Part shown: positions 11,183-22,160 of the stretch, in pieces
How the letters are laid out: each line of letters starts with the position of its first letter
Position numbering within the stretch: position 1 is the first letter of the stretch
Origin: Undaria pinnatifida
Lineage: Eukaryota; Sar; Phaeophyceae; Laminariales; Alariaceae
Reading direction: 5' to 3'
DNA length: 64,000 nucleotides
Assembly: GCA_012845835.1 (NCBI GenBank)
Contig: JABAKD010000006.1
Location: 124,001 to 188,000 of the forward strand
Position numbers and translations under genes: made by a program
The notes under the pieces: model-generated
The model's database searches: none
What the model saw: the letters and a program-made list of their open reading frames with translations, nothing else
Told to the model about the DNA's origin: nothing

Positions 11183-13038
11183 TTGCGTGTTTAATACCAG
11201 ATCGTCTCGTCCGATCTGGTGCTTGATTGTTGCCTCGTAAGCACTGACTTCCTCGTATCGAGCTTGACATCGTTCGCGAGGTGTTTGGCATAATAACCGC
11301 ACATCCCGTATTTTGTATTTCCTGCTGCGGTGGTTGGTTTACGTGACATACCTAATTATGCAGTTGTCCACGGTTTTCATCGCTATCTTCCCTCGCTCAA
11401 GTGAGTATCGTACTCAACGCCGTGCACTAGAGCCCTCTTCGGCCGTACATCTACCGGACAGTCTTGTATCACAATCAAGGTGCTGACTCCGAAAAAAATA
11501 TATTAATCCTTCCCATAAAGCGCTTTCATGTAGGCTTCGTTTACATTGATTCAAACCGAATCTACAACCGAGCAGAACTATTCATTGCCGCCATGTTCCC
11601 AATGAACCAATATTCCCCGCTTTCATTTCGATGCCTTCATCCTATCCTGAATAATTTGTTGATAGTATCTCGCAGCTGCGTAGCACCTTGCCTGCGCTTA
11701 GCACATGTCTTGTTTCGATCCAACCGCAGTCGCCACGTTTTCGTACGTCGCAGGGTTAACACAACGAATGTCGGAGTTAGACCCCATCAAGCGTCCACAT
11801 ACACATGATCCCCTCCCTACATCTGAGATTGTTTTCTAGGCTTTCCCTGTAGTCATTTATTCGAGTGTTGAGGTCAATCCGCGAGAGAGTGGCAGCCCAT
11901 ACCACAGTTGGGCTCTTCTCGCTCCCGCCTACACGAGTTTCAAGAGCATCGCAATTCTGCTATGCCCTTCGTGCATGTGGAACCGTTCATGAAAATTGTA
12001 CGTACACATCGATCGCGCCCGTGGTTTAGTTTTACTTGTGCAAAGGTCTAGAATTGATCGATGTTGAGATTTTTGCTTCACGCCCCCCTCTGTATCCGTG
12101 GCGTTGCTTCGTCCCCACTCAACGTTCCCGCCCCATGTTTACGCGAGTTGAATCGAGGAGGCCTTCGCGTGTTCGAGGCCCTCCGACCCTCTCACCCTTT
12201 CATTAAATTATGTGGTAACCTCAATGAGTTCAGAATGTTTACCGAAGCGACATAGGATATAGAGTCTCAACGTTTGGCAGGCATAGGACTAACGTCATCC
12301 GTGCCGGCAAACCATCGTGTCAAATGCAGCTGTGGTTTAACTACCTAAAACATGGGTATATGTCACTATATGTCACTATATGGTATACGTCCGTTCAAAG
12401 AAAGCTACGAATCGTTTCTTGTCTTTTTTAAGAGTTGCAGGTACCACGGAGGGCGCTTTGCCGTTAGCTCGTACACCTGCTCGTCGAGACGTGCATTTTG
12501 CCTTTTCTACGATACACCTCATCAGGGCCGCGTCACTAGGCTTGTCTTCTTTGCACGGTCTTTCAAGTTGACCCCAAACCGGAGCCTCATAGTCCCCATG
12601 CTCCGTATCCAAGGCACTGTCTACACCTTATATCTGCAATGTTATGCGCTGCTTTCGCACGTCACACCCGCAGGTGCGTTCAGCTTTTACAACACCAACA
12701 CGTCACTACATGGCAACATGGAATTTACAAGAAACTATGCTTATTGGTTTGGCGGTAAGACAACGGCGGCATATGTGAAGTATCCATTTTTTTGAAATAG
12801 GTCTGTGAGGAAAAGTAGCCATCGACACGGCAGCAAAACGATCAATGCTTGTTGTTCAATAACTGGTATAGGTGGTAGCATCAAGGGTGCACGGTACAGT
12901 TTATCCTCGATTTGATAATGTTTTCATTTAATTTATTGACTGGAGCTAATAAGTAAGATATGACATACATACTCTTGCGATGACTCATGACCCATCTTGT
13001 TCACTGGATAGTCCAACACGACCGCCCAATTTAACATC
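11181..13038. repeat. Tandem duplication unit, copy 1 (1,858 bp)
   Basis: This unit aligns with 13,039-14,773 plus 15,591-15,650. Both copies start GATTGCGTGTTT, and by eye they are about 85-90 percent identical. Stretches such as 11,822-11,995 versus 13,681-13,855 are nearly identical. The unit contains two plus-strand open frames found in both copies (around 11,464-11,808 and 12,352-12,795). Copy 1 has no foldback insertion. Copy 1 also holds an extra in-place repeat of TATGTCACTA at about 12,358-12,380 that copy 2 lacks. Confidence 0.9.
12245..12795 (+). pseudogene. Unknown protein relic in duplication copy 1
   Basis: Two segments are conserved between the copies at the protein level. One reads GRHRTNVIRAGKPS then LWFNYLKH (from about 12,260). 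The other is the C-terminal part 12,550-12,795, with LIVPMLRIQGTVYTLYL and SLHGNMEFTRN, ending TTAAYVKY before a stop. In this copy the first segment is out of frame with the rest after the small TATGTCACTA repeat, so the relic is broken. The family is not recognised. The differences between copies are spread over all codon positions, which argues against strong recent selection. Confidence 0.35.
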
Positions 13039-14044
13039 GATTGCGTGTTTGAAACCAGATCCTCTCGTCCGATCTGGTGCATGATTGTTGCCTCGTGAGC
13101 ACTGACATTCTTGTTTGGAGCTTGACATCTTTCGCGAGATAAATAGCAAATAACCGCACATCCCGTATTTTGGATTTCCTGCTGCGGTGGTTGTTTCTCA
13201 TGACATACCGAATTATGTAATTGTCAACTGTTTTCATTGCTAGCTTTCCTCGCTCAACTGAGTATCGTAATCAACGCCCTGCACTAGAGCCCTCTTCATT
13301 CGTACACCTACCGGACAATCTTGTATCACAATAAACGTGCAGATTCCAAAAAGAAATTATTTTCCTTCCCATAAAGCGCGTTCATGTAGGCTTTGTTTAC
13401 ATTGATTTAAACCGAATCTGCAACCGAGCAGCGCTCTTCGTCGCCGCCATGTTCCCAATGACCCAATATTCCTTGCTTTCATTTCTATACTTTCATCCTA
13501 TCCTGAATCATTTGTTGATAGTATCTCGCAGCTGCGTAGCACCTTGCCTGCACTTTGCACATGTCTTGTTTCGATCCAACCGCAGTCGCCACGTTTTTGT
13601 ACGTCGCAGGGTTAACACAACGGAGGTCGGAGTTAGACCCCATCAAGCGCCCACACCGACATGATCCCCTCCCTACACCTGAGATTGTTTTCTAGGCTTT
13701 CCCCGTAGTCGTTTATTCGAGTGTTGAGGTCAATCCGCGAGAGAGTGGCAGCCCATACCACAGTTGGGCTCTTCTCGCTCCCGCCTACACGAGTTTCAAG
13801 AGCATCGCAATTCTGCTATGCCCTTCGTGCATGTGGAACCGTTCATCAAAGGTGTACGTATATATTGATCACGCCCGTGGCTTAGTTTTACCTGTGCAAA
13901 GGTCCAGAATTGATTGACGTTTGAGATTTTTGCTTCATGCTCCCCCTTGTCTCCGTGGCGTTGCTTCGGCCCCACTCAACGTTCCTGCCCCATGTTTACG
14001 CGAGTTGAATCGAGGGGGCCTTCACCTGTTCGAGCCCCTTTGAG

Positions 14045-14600
14045 CTGAACGTTTACCGACGCGACATAGAATATAAAGTCTCAACGTTTGGCAGGCATAG
14101 GACCAACGTCATCCGTGCCGGCAAACCATCCAGTCAACTGCAGCTGTGGTTTAACTACCTGAAACATGAGTATATGTCACCGTATGGTGTACGTCTTTGT
14201 GAACAAAACTACAAACATTTTCTCGTCTTCATTAAGAGTTGCAGATACCACGGAGGGCGCTTTTTCGTTGGCCTTTTATACCTGCTCGTCGAGACGTGCA
14301 CTATGCCTTTTGTACAACACACCTCATCAGGGCCGCGTCGCTAGGCTCGTCTTATTTCCATCTTCTGTCAAGTTGACCCAAAACCGGAACCTTATAGTCC
14401 CCATGCTCTGTTTTCAAGGCACTGCCTACACCTTATATCTGCAACGTTATGCACGGCTTTCGCACGTCGCACCCGCAAGTGCCTTCAGCTTTCACAGCAC
14501 CAACGCGTCACTACATGGCAACATGGAATTTACAAGCAACTCGGTGTTTGGGGCGGGCGGTGAGTCCACGGCGACATATGTGAAGTATTCATCATGTTGA
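14045..14600 (+). pseudogene. Unknown protein relic in duplication copy 2
   Basis: One frame is open from about 14,045 through 14,340 and gives DIEYKVSTFGRHRTNVIRAG, LWFNYLKHEYM and HFLVFIKSCRYHGGRFFVG. A second frame (14,166-14,600) carries the C-terminal segment with GTAYTLYLQRYARLSHV and SLHGNMEF, ending ATYVKY. The two conserved parts are in different frames here as well, so either an intron or a frameshift separates them. I cannot name the family. Homology with copy 1 is certain, but the coding status is not. Confidence 0.35.
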
Positions 14601-14773
14601 AATAGGCCTGTGAGGATAAATAGCATTTGACACGGCAGAAAAACGACCAATGCCGCTGGTGCAATAACTGGTATAGGTAGTAGCATCAAGGGTGCACAGT
14701 AGAGTTTACACTCGATTTGATATTGTTTTCCTTTCATCGACTGACTGCAGCTAATACGTACGATATGATATAC

Positions 14774-15590
14774 CCGCGATCGGAGTATCACTCACAACGT
14801 TGCCAAGATGAGTTTCGACCGGATTCTTGGTCTTACAGCTGGAGTTTATTTTATTTTTATATGTGACCTAAACCTCTTGAAAACCTGCCCCCCCCCCGTT
14901 TGTTTTTTCCTCGCTCTCTCTTGCTCAAACGCCCCACGTAATATCGAAATCCGCCACAGTAATAAAAACTCCCACGCCCTGGATATCACCTCATTATCGT
15001 TTTAGCGCTGTCCATGCCGCCGCTGCAATTCCCACCCCCTCCCCGCCCCCACCGCCACCTCTTTCCTCACCACCCGCACCATCACCTAGACCTAGCACCA
15101 CGCGTATAGCAAACCCCTACATCTATGCGACCTAGGCATTTCCCCCTCCCCCCCCACCTCCACCACAAGAAGGATATATAGTTTCCACGCACGAATGAAT
15201 CTGCCCACCCGTCCCCTCTCCCCCCTCCACCCATCCCGCCCCCCGTTTGATCAAAACCAGGCCCCACGTCCTAAAAACTCCCCCCCCCACTCATCGGTTA
15301 TTCGACTTACAGGATTCACTTGATAAACTGTTGTACTTCCTTCCACAACTGTCAGATTTTGTCCCCCTCAAAAACGGGCTTTATAGTTTCCACGCACAGA
15401 CCGCCTAACATCACCCTGTTGACCCTGATAGCTACATTGTAGTTGCAAGGGGGGTCGCCGACCTATATCGTTAATGAGGACACACAACCCGTAATACGCG
15501 CGATCGGATATCACACACAGCTAGAAAAGATGAGTTTCGACAAAATCTTTGATCTCACAGCTGGAGTGTATATTAATTTTCATAATTTGC
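14774..15590. mobile_element. Foldback family copy FB1 (single C-rich arm) inserted in the duplication
   Basis: This 817-bp segment is absent from duplication copy 1. It contains the right-arm modules of the FB family: the internal terminal-like motif (AAGATGAGTTTCGACC, about 14,806), C tracts, the GTATAGCAAACCCCTACAT block, TTTGATCAAAA at about 15,246 and the terminal module 15,300-15,575 ending CTCACAGCTGGAGTGTAT. Only one arm is present. Its base composition (long C runs) is unlike the DNA on either side. Confidence 0.88.
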
Positions 15591-15650
15591 ACTCTTGCGA
15601 TGACTCAGGGCCAATCTTGTTGACTGGACAGTCCAACACGACCCCCACCT

Positions 15651-17907
15651 TTCTTATTTTTAAACCGCGCGAATAGTGTATTTGTTTCCTCTTACTGTTG
15701 AATAACTGCGTGGGCGGCATCGCGGAAGTGTCACGACAAGACAAGCGTCAGGGAAACTTAGTTATCCATTGCACCGTCGGTACGTCATGCGTCGACGTCC
15801 TGTATGGTTATCCCTAATATCTGGAGATGGGTGGGAGAATAATGCATGCTGTGAATCACTACTGGACGGTCGACATGCTGTGTGCCCGCGCTAGTTCGGG
15901 ATTAGAGTCACGTGCTGTTTCGCTTTGTGTACTCAAGCTTCGCACAGGTTTGTAGTACGTAGTGTAGCGGTCATGCTTCCTAAGTCTCACGCAAAGCTCT
16001 GTACTATCGAGATTCGTCAATTGTTCAAGTTACGTGCATATTGTCGACCGATGTCGATCGCATTGTTCAACGACAAGGACGACATCCCCGAAGATTTGCA
16101 CAATGTTTTACTTTTTGTTCATGTTTTCGCTGCCTCATCTTTGCGGAGAGGGGGTTGAAGAATAAACTTGGTAGGGTACAATCCCCTTTGCTCCACACGG
16201 CAAGTCATCGGCTGCTGGGTACTCGCGCTTTCGGTTTTTTTTCCGTGTTCAAAGATGAGCATTGGCTGAGTTATCGCCGGAATCGCTGAAAAAAGTTGCG
16301 TTCAACATTCTGTCTTGTGACAACAGTGATCTTTGTGACTTACCGCTAACACGTAGTATACGTTGCTGCTCACTAAAATTGAGACAATGTCGCGTACTTG
16401 CGCTATTGGATTATAACGTAGAGGATTAGAGTTCCTTGTTGCTTCGCTAAGTATATGCAAACTTTACACAGTTTGGCGGTGCACTGTACGGCCTCCATGA
16501 TCTACGTGTCTCATACAAGGCTCATTATTGTCGCAGGTTTAAAACATTTGTAAGGTTAGTGGCCAATGTCCGTAGACAGCAACCACACTGCTCAACGAAA
16601 AGCATAACGATGCAGGATGTTTGCGAGGGAAATGATACATCGTTTCTCTGTATGCTTTCACCGCTTCCTCTCGGGGATATGATTAAGGTAGATAAAGTGC
16701 AATGGCCTTTGTCCAAACGATCCTTAATTGGTTGCTGCGTACTAGCGCTTTCGGACTGAGATATCACTGAAATAGTCACGGCAACTTGCGTAAGGCATAC
16801 CCGTTGTGACCTTGCACAGAAAAGTGGTTGACGCCCAAAGATGAGAAAACATCACTTTTGTGGCGAATGTTTGCATGAACTTCTCTTCTGCTTGTTGATC
16901 CAACATGGCAGCGCGAGCGCACATGGGTACCAAAGATCTTCCATTCATCCACGAAACGCCTAACAGCTCGATAACCCTTCATTGGCGGTGTATCTTGATT
17001 TTACTTGGTAACTTTCATCCTGCACGTCTTGCTGGGGTTCCCGCTTGACGCCATATTTTGATCGAAGATCTGCAAATTTGACCCTCTACACTACTGTGCT
17101 ATCGTGTAATGGTTTGTCAACCCAGGACTACGTTCAGATCTGCAAATTTGACCATCTACACTACTGTGCTATCGTGTAATGGTTTGTCAACCCTGGACCA
17201 CCTTCCTATTATTAATGTGCCTAGCGTTGTTGAGCGGTTGTTAAAGAAGCCACTCTTGAATCTGAAACTGCGAAAACAATAGACACGTAAAACACTTAGA
17301 AAAACGCGATGTTGTACGTTTATAGCCTATTTATGTGCACCTGTAGATGAATACGCGTACCGGAAATGGTGATATTTTCGTTACCTGTGGTCCGCAAACA
17401 CATACAACTGCAGTGGGAGTCCCTCAATAAGGTGGTCTGAGTAACGCGGTATCCTGATGTAAGGCGGTCAAACCCGCTTGGCACGACTGGAGCCTGCAGT
17501 AAGGCGATGACCGCCTTACTAAGGGATGGTCCCTCAATGAGGATGTCAACCGCCGTACTGAAGGCGGCCTGCCTAGGCCTCCACATCTGTACAGACACCC
17601 TCCGCCCCAGCAGAACACACCGGTACACACCAGCCCACCAGGACACACCCCTCCGCTTGAGCAGTACAGGCGCATGATGCCCTGTGCAGCAGGTGAACTG
17701 TGCACTACTCCAAGCCTCACGCCAGAGCCTCCTAACGGTCATGCTTGTCGTAGAGGGTTCGGTAGCCGGCTTCACGGCCTTTGTGGCGACGTAGGAGAAC
17801 CAATTGGTGACAACCCAATGCACCGCATCCGTCACGCGTGTGCTGTTGCCAAGTCTTCCAAGAAGGATGCCGTGACAGCCCCCGCGGGCAAGCAAAAAAT
17901 TACAAAA
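15651..17907. other. Unassigned stretch before the Tigger relic
   Basis: No gene is recognised. Short protein-like frames on the plus strand (15925-16158, 16559-16759) have no named family. A 70-bp tandem duplication lies at 17,067-17,206. Around 17,410-17,570 there is a cluster of small direct and inverted repeats (GTCCCTCAATAAGG and GTCCCTCAATGAGG; AAGGCG with CCGCCTT) that might belong to the end of the Tigger element, but no matching inverted copy was found downstream. Confidence 0.4.
17067..17206. repeat. 70-bp tandem duplication (two copies)
   Basis: GATCTGCAAATTTGACC begins both copies, at 17,067 and 17,137. The two 70-bp units differ at only a few positions (CCCTCTACA versus CCATCTACA, CCAGGACTACG versus CTGGACCACC), so the duplication is fairly young. 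Confidence 0.95.
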
Positions 17908-18201
17908 ATGGAGGGCCGTGGGACGGAACCGTTGAAGAGCGCAAAATCTGGTGTACGAAAAACCGATAAAAGCACGTCTCCCGCGCGGCTTACTCTGGAC
18001 TAAAAGCTTGCGATCCTGCAGCTGCTTGGTCAGGGAGTTACTCACAATACGATAGCAGGCCGTGTCAAATGTGGGTTACGCACGGGGTCCCGTGACCAGG
18101 AGGAGAGGAAAATTATGGAGAAGATTGCCCCCTCAGCTGCAAGCAAAGGCGGCCCAAGACCAATCGCAGTGGGGACTTTCCAAAGTGCGTCATGTTACAT
18201 A

Positions 18202-18552
18202 GTACGTACAGTATTTCTGCCTTTTTTCTTGGTAGTTGTTGGAATTTTCAAATACTTGCATAGGCTATTGTACCGTGTGTTATCTTTTGCTACTCAAGTA
18301 TACTGCTGCACTAACCCTAGAAGTATGCACTGCTTTGTACAGTACTGCTGTACTCACAGCAGCACGTAGCGCTGGCTGCTGAACTGACTCGTGGTGGACC
18401 TGATATGCTGTACTGAACTGAATCCTAACCTGCCATACTGTACCGTAGTGTGCTGTAGTGTCGATTGAGTATATGTGCGCGCTGCAGACTCTGATGCCTA
18501 CTCGTATACTCTATTGGTGTTCCGCTGTCCTGCTTCATCTCAAACTGTGCAG
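18202..18552 (+). other. Probable intron 1 of the Tigger transposase gene
   Basis: A GTACGTAC donor at 18,202 and a CTGTGCAG acceptor ending at 18,552 remove 351 bases. They join the exons in the same frame, giving SASCYI followed by VDALVLELFMKAMKAKY. The skipped part is pyrimidine-rich near its end and has stop codons in the exon frame. An alternative donor, GTATTT at 18,211, also keeps the frame. Confidence 0.65.
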
Positions 18553-19455
18553 GTGGATGCACTGGTATTGGAACTTTTCATGAAGGCCATGAAAGCGAAG
18601 TACTCCCTTACGCGTGCCGTCGTCATGTTCTTCGGCCGCTCCGCGAAGAAAACCCTGCTGGCTTTGGCCACACCTTCAGCAGCAGACAAGGAGAGGCTCG
18701 TGGGGTTCCAGGCGGGCGAGAAGTGGGCGGAGAACTTCGTGGTGCGCAACGGACTCGCCAGCTAGCGTCTGCACGGTGAGGCTGGTATCGTGAACCCGGA
18801 TCTCGTCGCCAAGGGTATGGAGGAGATCCGTGAGGAGTGTAAGAACTACCTGTTGGGGATCACTTACAACGTGGACGATCGGCAGAGGGGCACAAAAGAC
18901 ATGAACTTCATGGATCACGTATCGACCTTGATGTGCACGAACGTCTTTGGCACGGAAAAGGTGGAGATAGCGATCATTGGCAAGATAAAGAGCCCGCGCT
19001 TCTTTCATCGCAGAGCTCGACCTCTCAAATGTGTATCGCAGGCCAACGCTTGGTCTGACTCTGGGAACTTCCGTGAGTGGTGGCTCGAGGTATTTTTACC
19101 GTGCATTAGGAGCCTGACTCACACTTTAGTGCTGTTGATCATGGATGCCTGTTTGTCGCACGATGACCTGAAAGACGACCGTGGGCAGGTAGAGGTGGTG
19201 ACGTACCCACCGAACTGCACCAGCGTACATCAGCCCATGGACATGGGGATCGTTGCGGCCACCAAGCTGGAGACAGCTCCTCGACGTCAGGGTGTCGACC
19301 ATGCTTGACACCCCCACCGTGCGGGCCCAGGCCATGGAGCGAAAGATTGTAGCTGGCACAGTGTGGTTGGCCGAAGGACACCACCCCGACATGCGGGACG
19401 CCCTGAACCTCCTCAGGTCAGCATGGGACAGAGCGACCAAGCAGACCATCGCGAG

Positions 19456-19713
19456 GTGTAGGTTTTTCTAGTAAGGTAGTACTATGGAAGTACGAGTGTA
19501 CAGTGCAGTACTGTATGTTTGATTTCAAAACTAAATCTTTTCCGCAATACTGCTGTACAACTTGGATTTCCCCTGTTACTGTATTATCTTAGCTGCGTGG
19601 TTCTGTTCGTTTGTCAGTGATCGTTTTTCGTTCCCCGCTGATGTTGCCCAACGCTAATTGTTTCCAATACCCTACTGTGCTTTGCGTTTTATATCGACCC
19701 CTCTACCTCCCAG
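19456..19713 (+). other. Probable intron 2 of the Tigger transposase gene
   Basis: Splicing from GTGTAGG at 19,456 to CCTCCCAG at 19,713 removes 258 bases and joins TKQTIAR to CWVKDETLPLEM. This restores the TI-x-x-CW(V/K) motif usual near the end of Tigger transposases. The intron contains a pyrimidine-rich end and a stop only nine bases downstream of the exon. Confidence 0.75.
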
Positions 19714-21029
19714 GTGTTGGGTCAAAGACGAAACACTGCCGCTGGAGATGGAGGCTACGCTCATGGCAGAACACGGGGAAGTCGTTAGGGACGGTGCTCA
19801 GGGCCCTGTGGTGAAGAGGCTGGCAAAGACGCTGAACAACGCGAGCGTACGTGTGTGCCAGACAAATGAACAGGGGTCGCCCGTCACTGACACGGAGTTG
19901 GTCGATTGTTGGCAAACCTGAACATCCCAGGAGAGTGCGCCGACGAGGCTGCCATCAAAGCGGCTCAGGTCTGAGCTACAGTGGAGGACCAGGAGAATGT
20001 CGTCGAAGCTATGCGGTTGGATGCCGTGGATGGATGACGGAGCATATAAAAGGCACTGGCGTTGGGGGCGTGGACACCGCTGATGACGAAAAGGAGGACG
20101 GCGACGATGAGAGGACGGGGCCCGGGGGCTCCGTGCCACCGCTTTACGCTCAAATTTCCTCGACCTTTGGCCTCCTGGAAAGGGCCGCGGAGGAAGGCGG
20201 CAATGACGACACCGCATTTCACCTGCAGAACGCCAGGATGGCGTTCATCGGAGCGCATGCGTCCGAGACAGTGCGGCAGCCTGACACAAGGAGCTTTTTC
20301 TAGACTCAAGGAGAGGAGGGGGGGTGGCGCGGGAGGGTTGTGTTGCATGGTTCCGGTATGGTGTCCCTCATCTTATTACAGTAATACGGCACTGTTCTGG
20401 ATTTGTGCACCTACAGCAGAAAGGTGTAGGCAGTAGGCGGCGCCAAGATTAATTTCGATACTGTACTGCAGCAGAGTCAGTTACTTTTCATCACGTTGAA
20501 ACAGATTTTGTGTCGACTCTGCCGTGATATTGTAACAATATAATAGTCTATACATTTTCCAACAGGTCTTTGATCATGTCAGGTACGCATCTGCGCTCGT
20601 TACCCACGATGGAGCACATTTCCGTCCCTGTTCGTCGTCGTTCCTTTGTCGTGCAGCTCTCTGTTAGGTTGATACCCTGCTACCTATATATTACCAGGTA
20701 TACTGTCAGGTACTGTACTCTAAAACAAGGTATTTCCCTCGTTTTCGATTGTTTGAAAAAATATCGTTTTTTATTGTGTGTCCCAGGTTTTTGTTTCGAC
20801 GATTCAACAGGTTGGCATGCGTTCGTTTTGGTTAGTAGGTCGTAGCTTCGAATTCTTCTGCAGGGATGACGTTTTTTTTGTGTGTGCATTCTTTCTACGT
20901 TCTACTGCAGCAGATTGGATATAGCGTGTCTTTCTTTCGGTGATGTACGTATCGTTGGTACCAGTATTGCCATCGATATTCTTGTGATATTATAGATACA
21001 TAAATGCAGGTCTACAAACGTATTGGCGC

Positions 21030-21220
21030 TTACGCGAGAGCGGCCTAAGGCTCCGATTTAGACTATGTTTCGTGTTGTCTTCGAGATAGCTTTAGCTGAC
21101 GTCCACCTCTCGTCTAGCTGTTTTCTCTGTAACTTCTTCAGCTTGCTCGACTCTCCCTACCCTGCCGGGGTCGGAGTCGGTCGTGCTCGCGTCGTCTCCC
21201 TGCCAAGAGGGCATTTTCTG
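21030..21220. repeat. Dispersed repeat R2, copy a
   Basis: This segment shares the order of words ACGCGAGAGCGGCCTAAGGC, TCTTCGAGATA, GACTCTCCCTACCCTGCCGG and GTCGTGCTCGCGTCGTCT with 34,535-34,690 and 35,550-35,730, and more weakly with 31,060-31,215. All lie in the same orientation. Confidence 0.7.
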
Positions 21221-21879
21221 CTTTTCTGCTCAACATACGGCATGCGGCATATTTTCGATATGGGCATGATATATCCTCCCCTTCTCCATGTTGGGAATCG
21301 ACTCGCAAATCCGAACAAGATGTTCTTGATCCTGGACTCTCAGACGACAGACGGCAGACAAGAGATAACAGCGACAGCGACACAGCAGATAGGTGGCCAA
21401 CGCCGTCAGCAACGGCATGATCCAAAGGGTCCGGTTCAGACCAAGTTGTGGATTTTAAGCCGTGGTGTTCAATACAACTCTTCGAGCTGAGGTCTACCTC
21501 TCGCCGCGCCGATTGCTGGGCGTGCCTCACTTTGCTTGCCCCTCCCGGCCCTGAAAGCAGCCATTTAGACTGTTTTTTTTCGACTGTATAGATACCCATT
21601 ATCCTTTTTTTTGTGGGAACGTGTCTGTGTACAGCAGTAGATTACCAGTAACTCGTTGGGCTGCTGTCCCATTCCAACGGTCGCCCATGATGTGTGAAGT
21701 CCGGGATGATGCGAGTTATGTGGAATTTCTTTTTTTTTTGTGTACTACTAAAGTTTACAGCAATCGGAACATGTCTACAGCAGATAATACAGTTGGCTGT
21801 TGTACCTTGAACATTGTTTATTATTTTTTTTGTCCCCTCCAATCCAGGTTTGCGCGGGGTAGTGGGGTGTCTGGGATCC

Positions 21880-22160
21880 GGATCCGCGAACACCCTTGGT
21901 CGTACCAGTGACCACGTCGTCCGTTGTTCGAGTCCGGGATCGTAATGATTATATTTTTCCGCAGATTTCCGCGCTTGTTGTTCTCGTGTAAAACATGCAC
22001 CATGATGATTGATGTGTCGTCTGTGTATTCGATGGCTTTTTTTTTTTCTTTTGGCGCCGTGTGTGGAGAACAACAAACGGGTTGTTAAAACGTGTTTGCA
22101 CCCCCTCGAAGTATGGGATGGTAGGTTCAGTTCCCAGAATACGTCCAGTTTTCTGATTTG
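21880..22160 (+). repeat. SINE-like dispersed repeat R4, copy a
   Basis: It aligns with 34,795-35,060. Both contain two stretches resembling an RNA polymerase III B box: GTTCGAGTCCGGG near 21,930 (versus GCTCGAATTCAGG) and AGGTTCAGTTCCC near 22,130 (versus AGGTTCGATTTCC). A GCGCC-TGGAGA-ACAAC segment precedes the second. In both places it follows R2, so R2 and R4 may be parts of one composite repeat. Confidence 0.5.

Larger units (their letters stand above)
13039..15650. repeat. Tandem duplication unit, copy 2, interrupted by a foldback element
   Basis: The copy runs 13,039-14,773, is broken by foreign DNA at 14,774-15,590, and resumes at 15,591-15,650. There ACTCTTGCGATGACTCA continues exactly where copy 1 has it at 12,971. 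The period from copy 1 is 1,858 bp. The unknown protein relic reads further open here (14,045-14,340: FGRHRTNVIRAGKPSSQLQ, then YGVRLCEQNYKHFLVFIKSC) than in copy 1. Confidence 0.9.
17908..20303 (+). pseudogene. Tigger/pogo-type DDE transposase gene, broken, with two introns
   Basis: The translation shows the full layout of a Tc1/mariner-superfamily Tigger transposase. There is an N-terminal helix-turn-helix (LAILQLLGQGVTHNTIAGRV, about 18,004-18,063), a CENP-B-like second DNA-binding part (EKWAENFVVRNGL, about 18,715-18,760) and a DDE_1 catalytic domain (18,790-19,450). Catalytic aspartates are visible in YNVDD (18,874), LLIMDACLSH (19,144) and QPMDMGI (19,240), the last two with 31 residues between them. 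Other family signatures are GTEKVEIAIIGKIKSPRFF and YPPNCTSVHQPMD. Two in-frame stops (18,001-18,003 and 18,763-18,765) and frame changes near 19,265, 19,905 and 20,030 make it dead. The start at 17,908 is the nearest upstream ATG in frame. Terminal inverted repeats were not found. Confidence 0.88.

Noticed and set aside
17320-18045. 241-codon minus-strand ORF
   Set aside because: It overlaps the N-terminal coding region of the Tigger relic on the other strand and shows no domain. A shadow frame is more likely.
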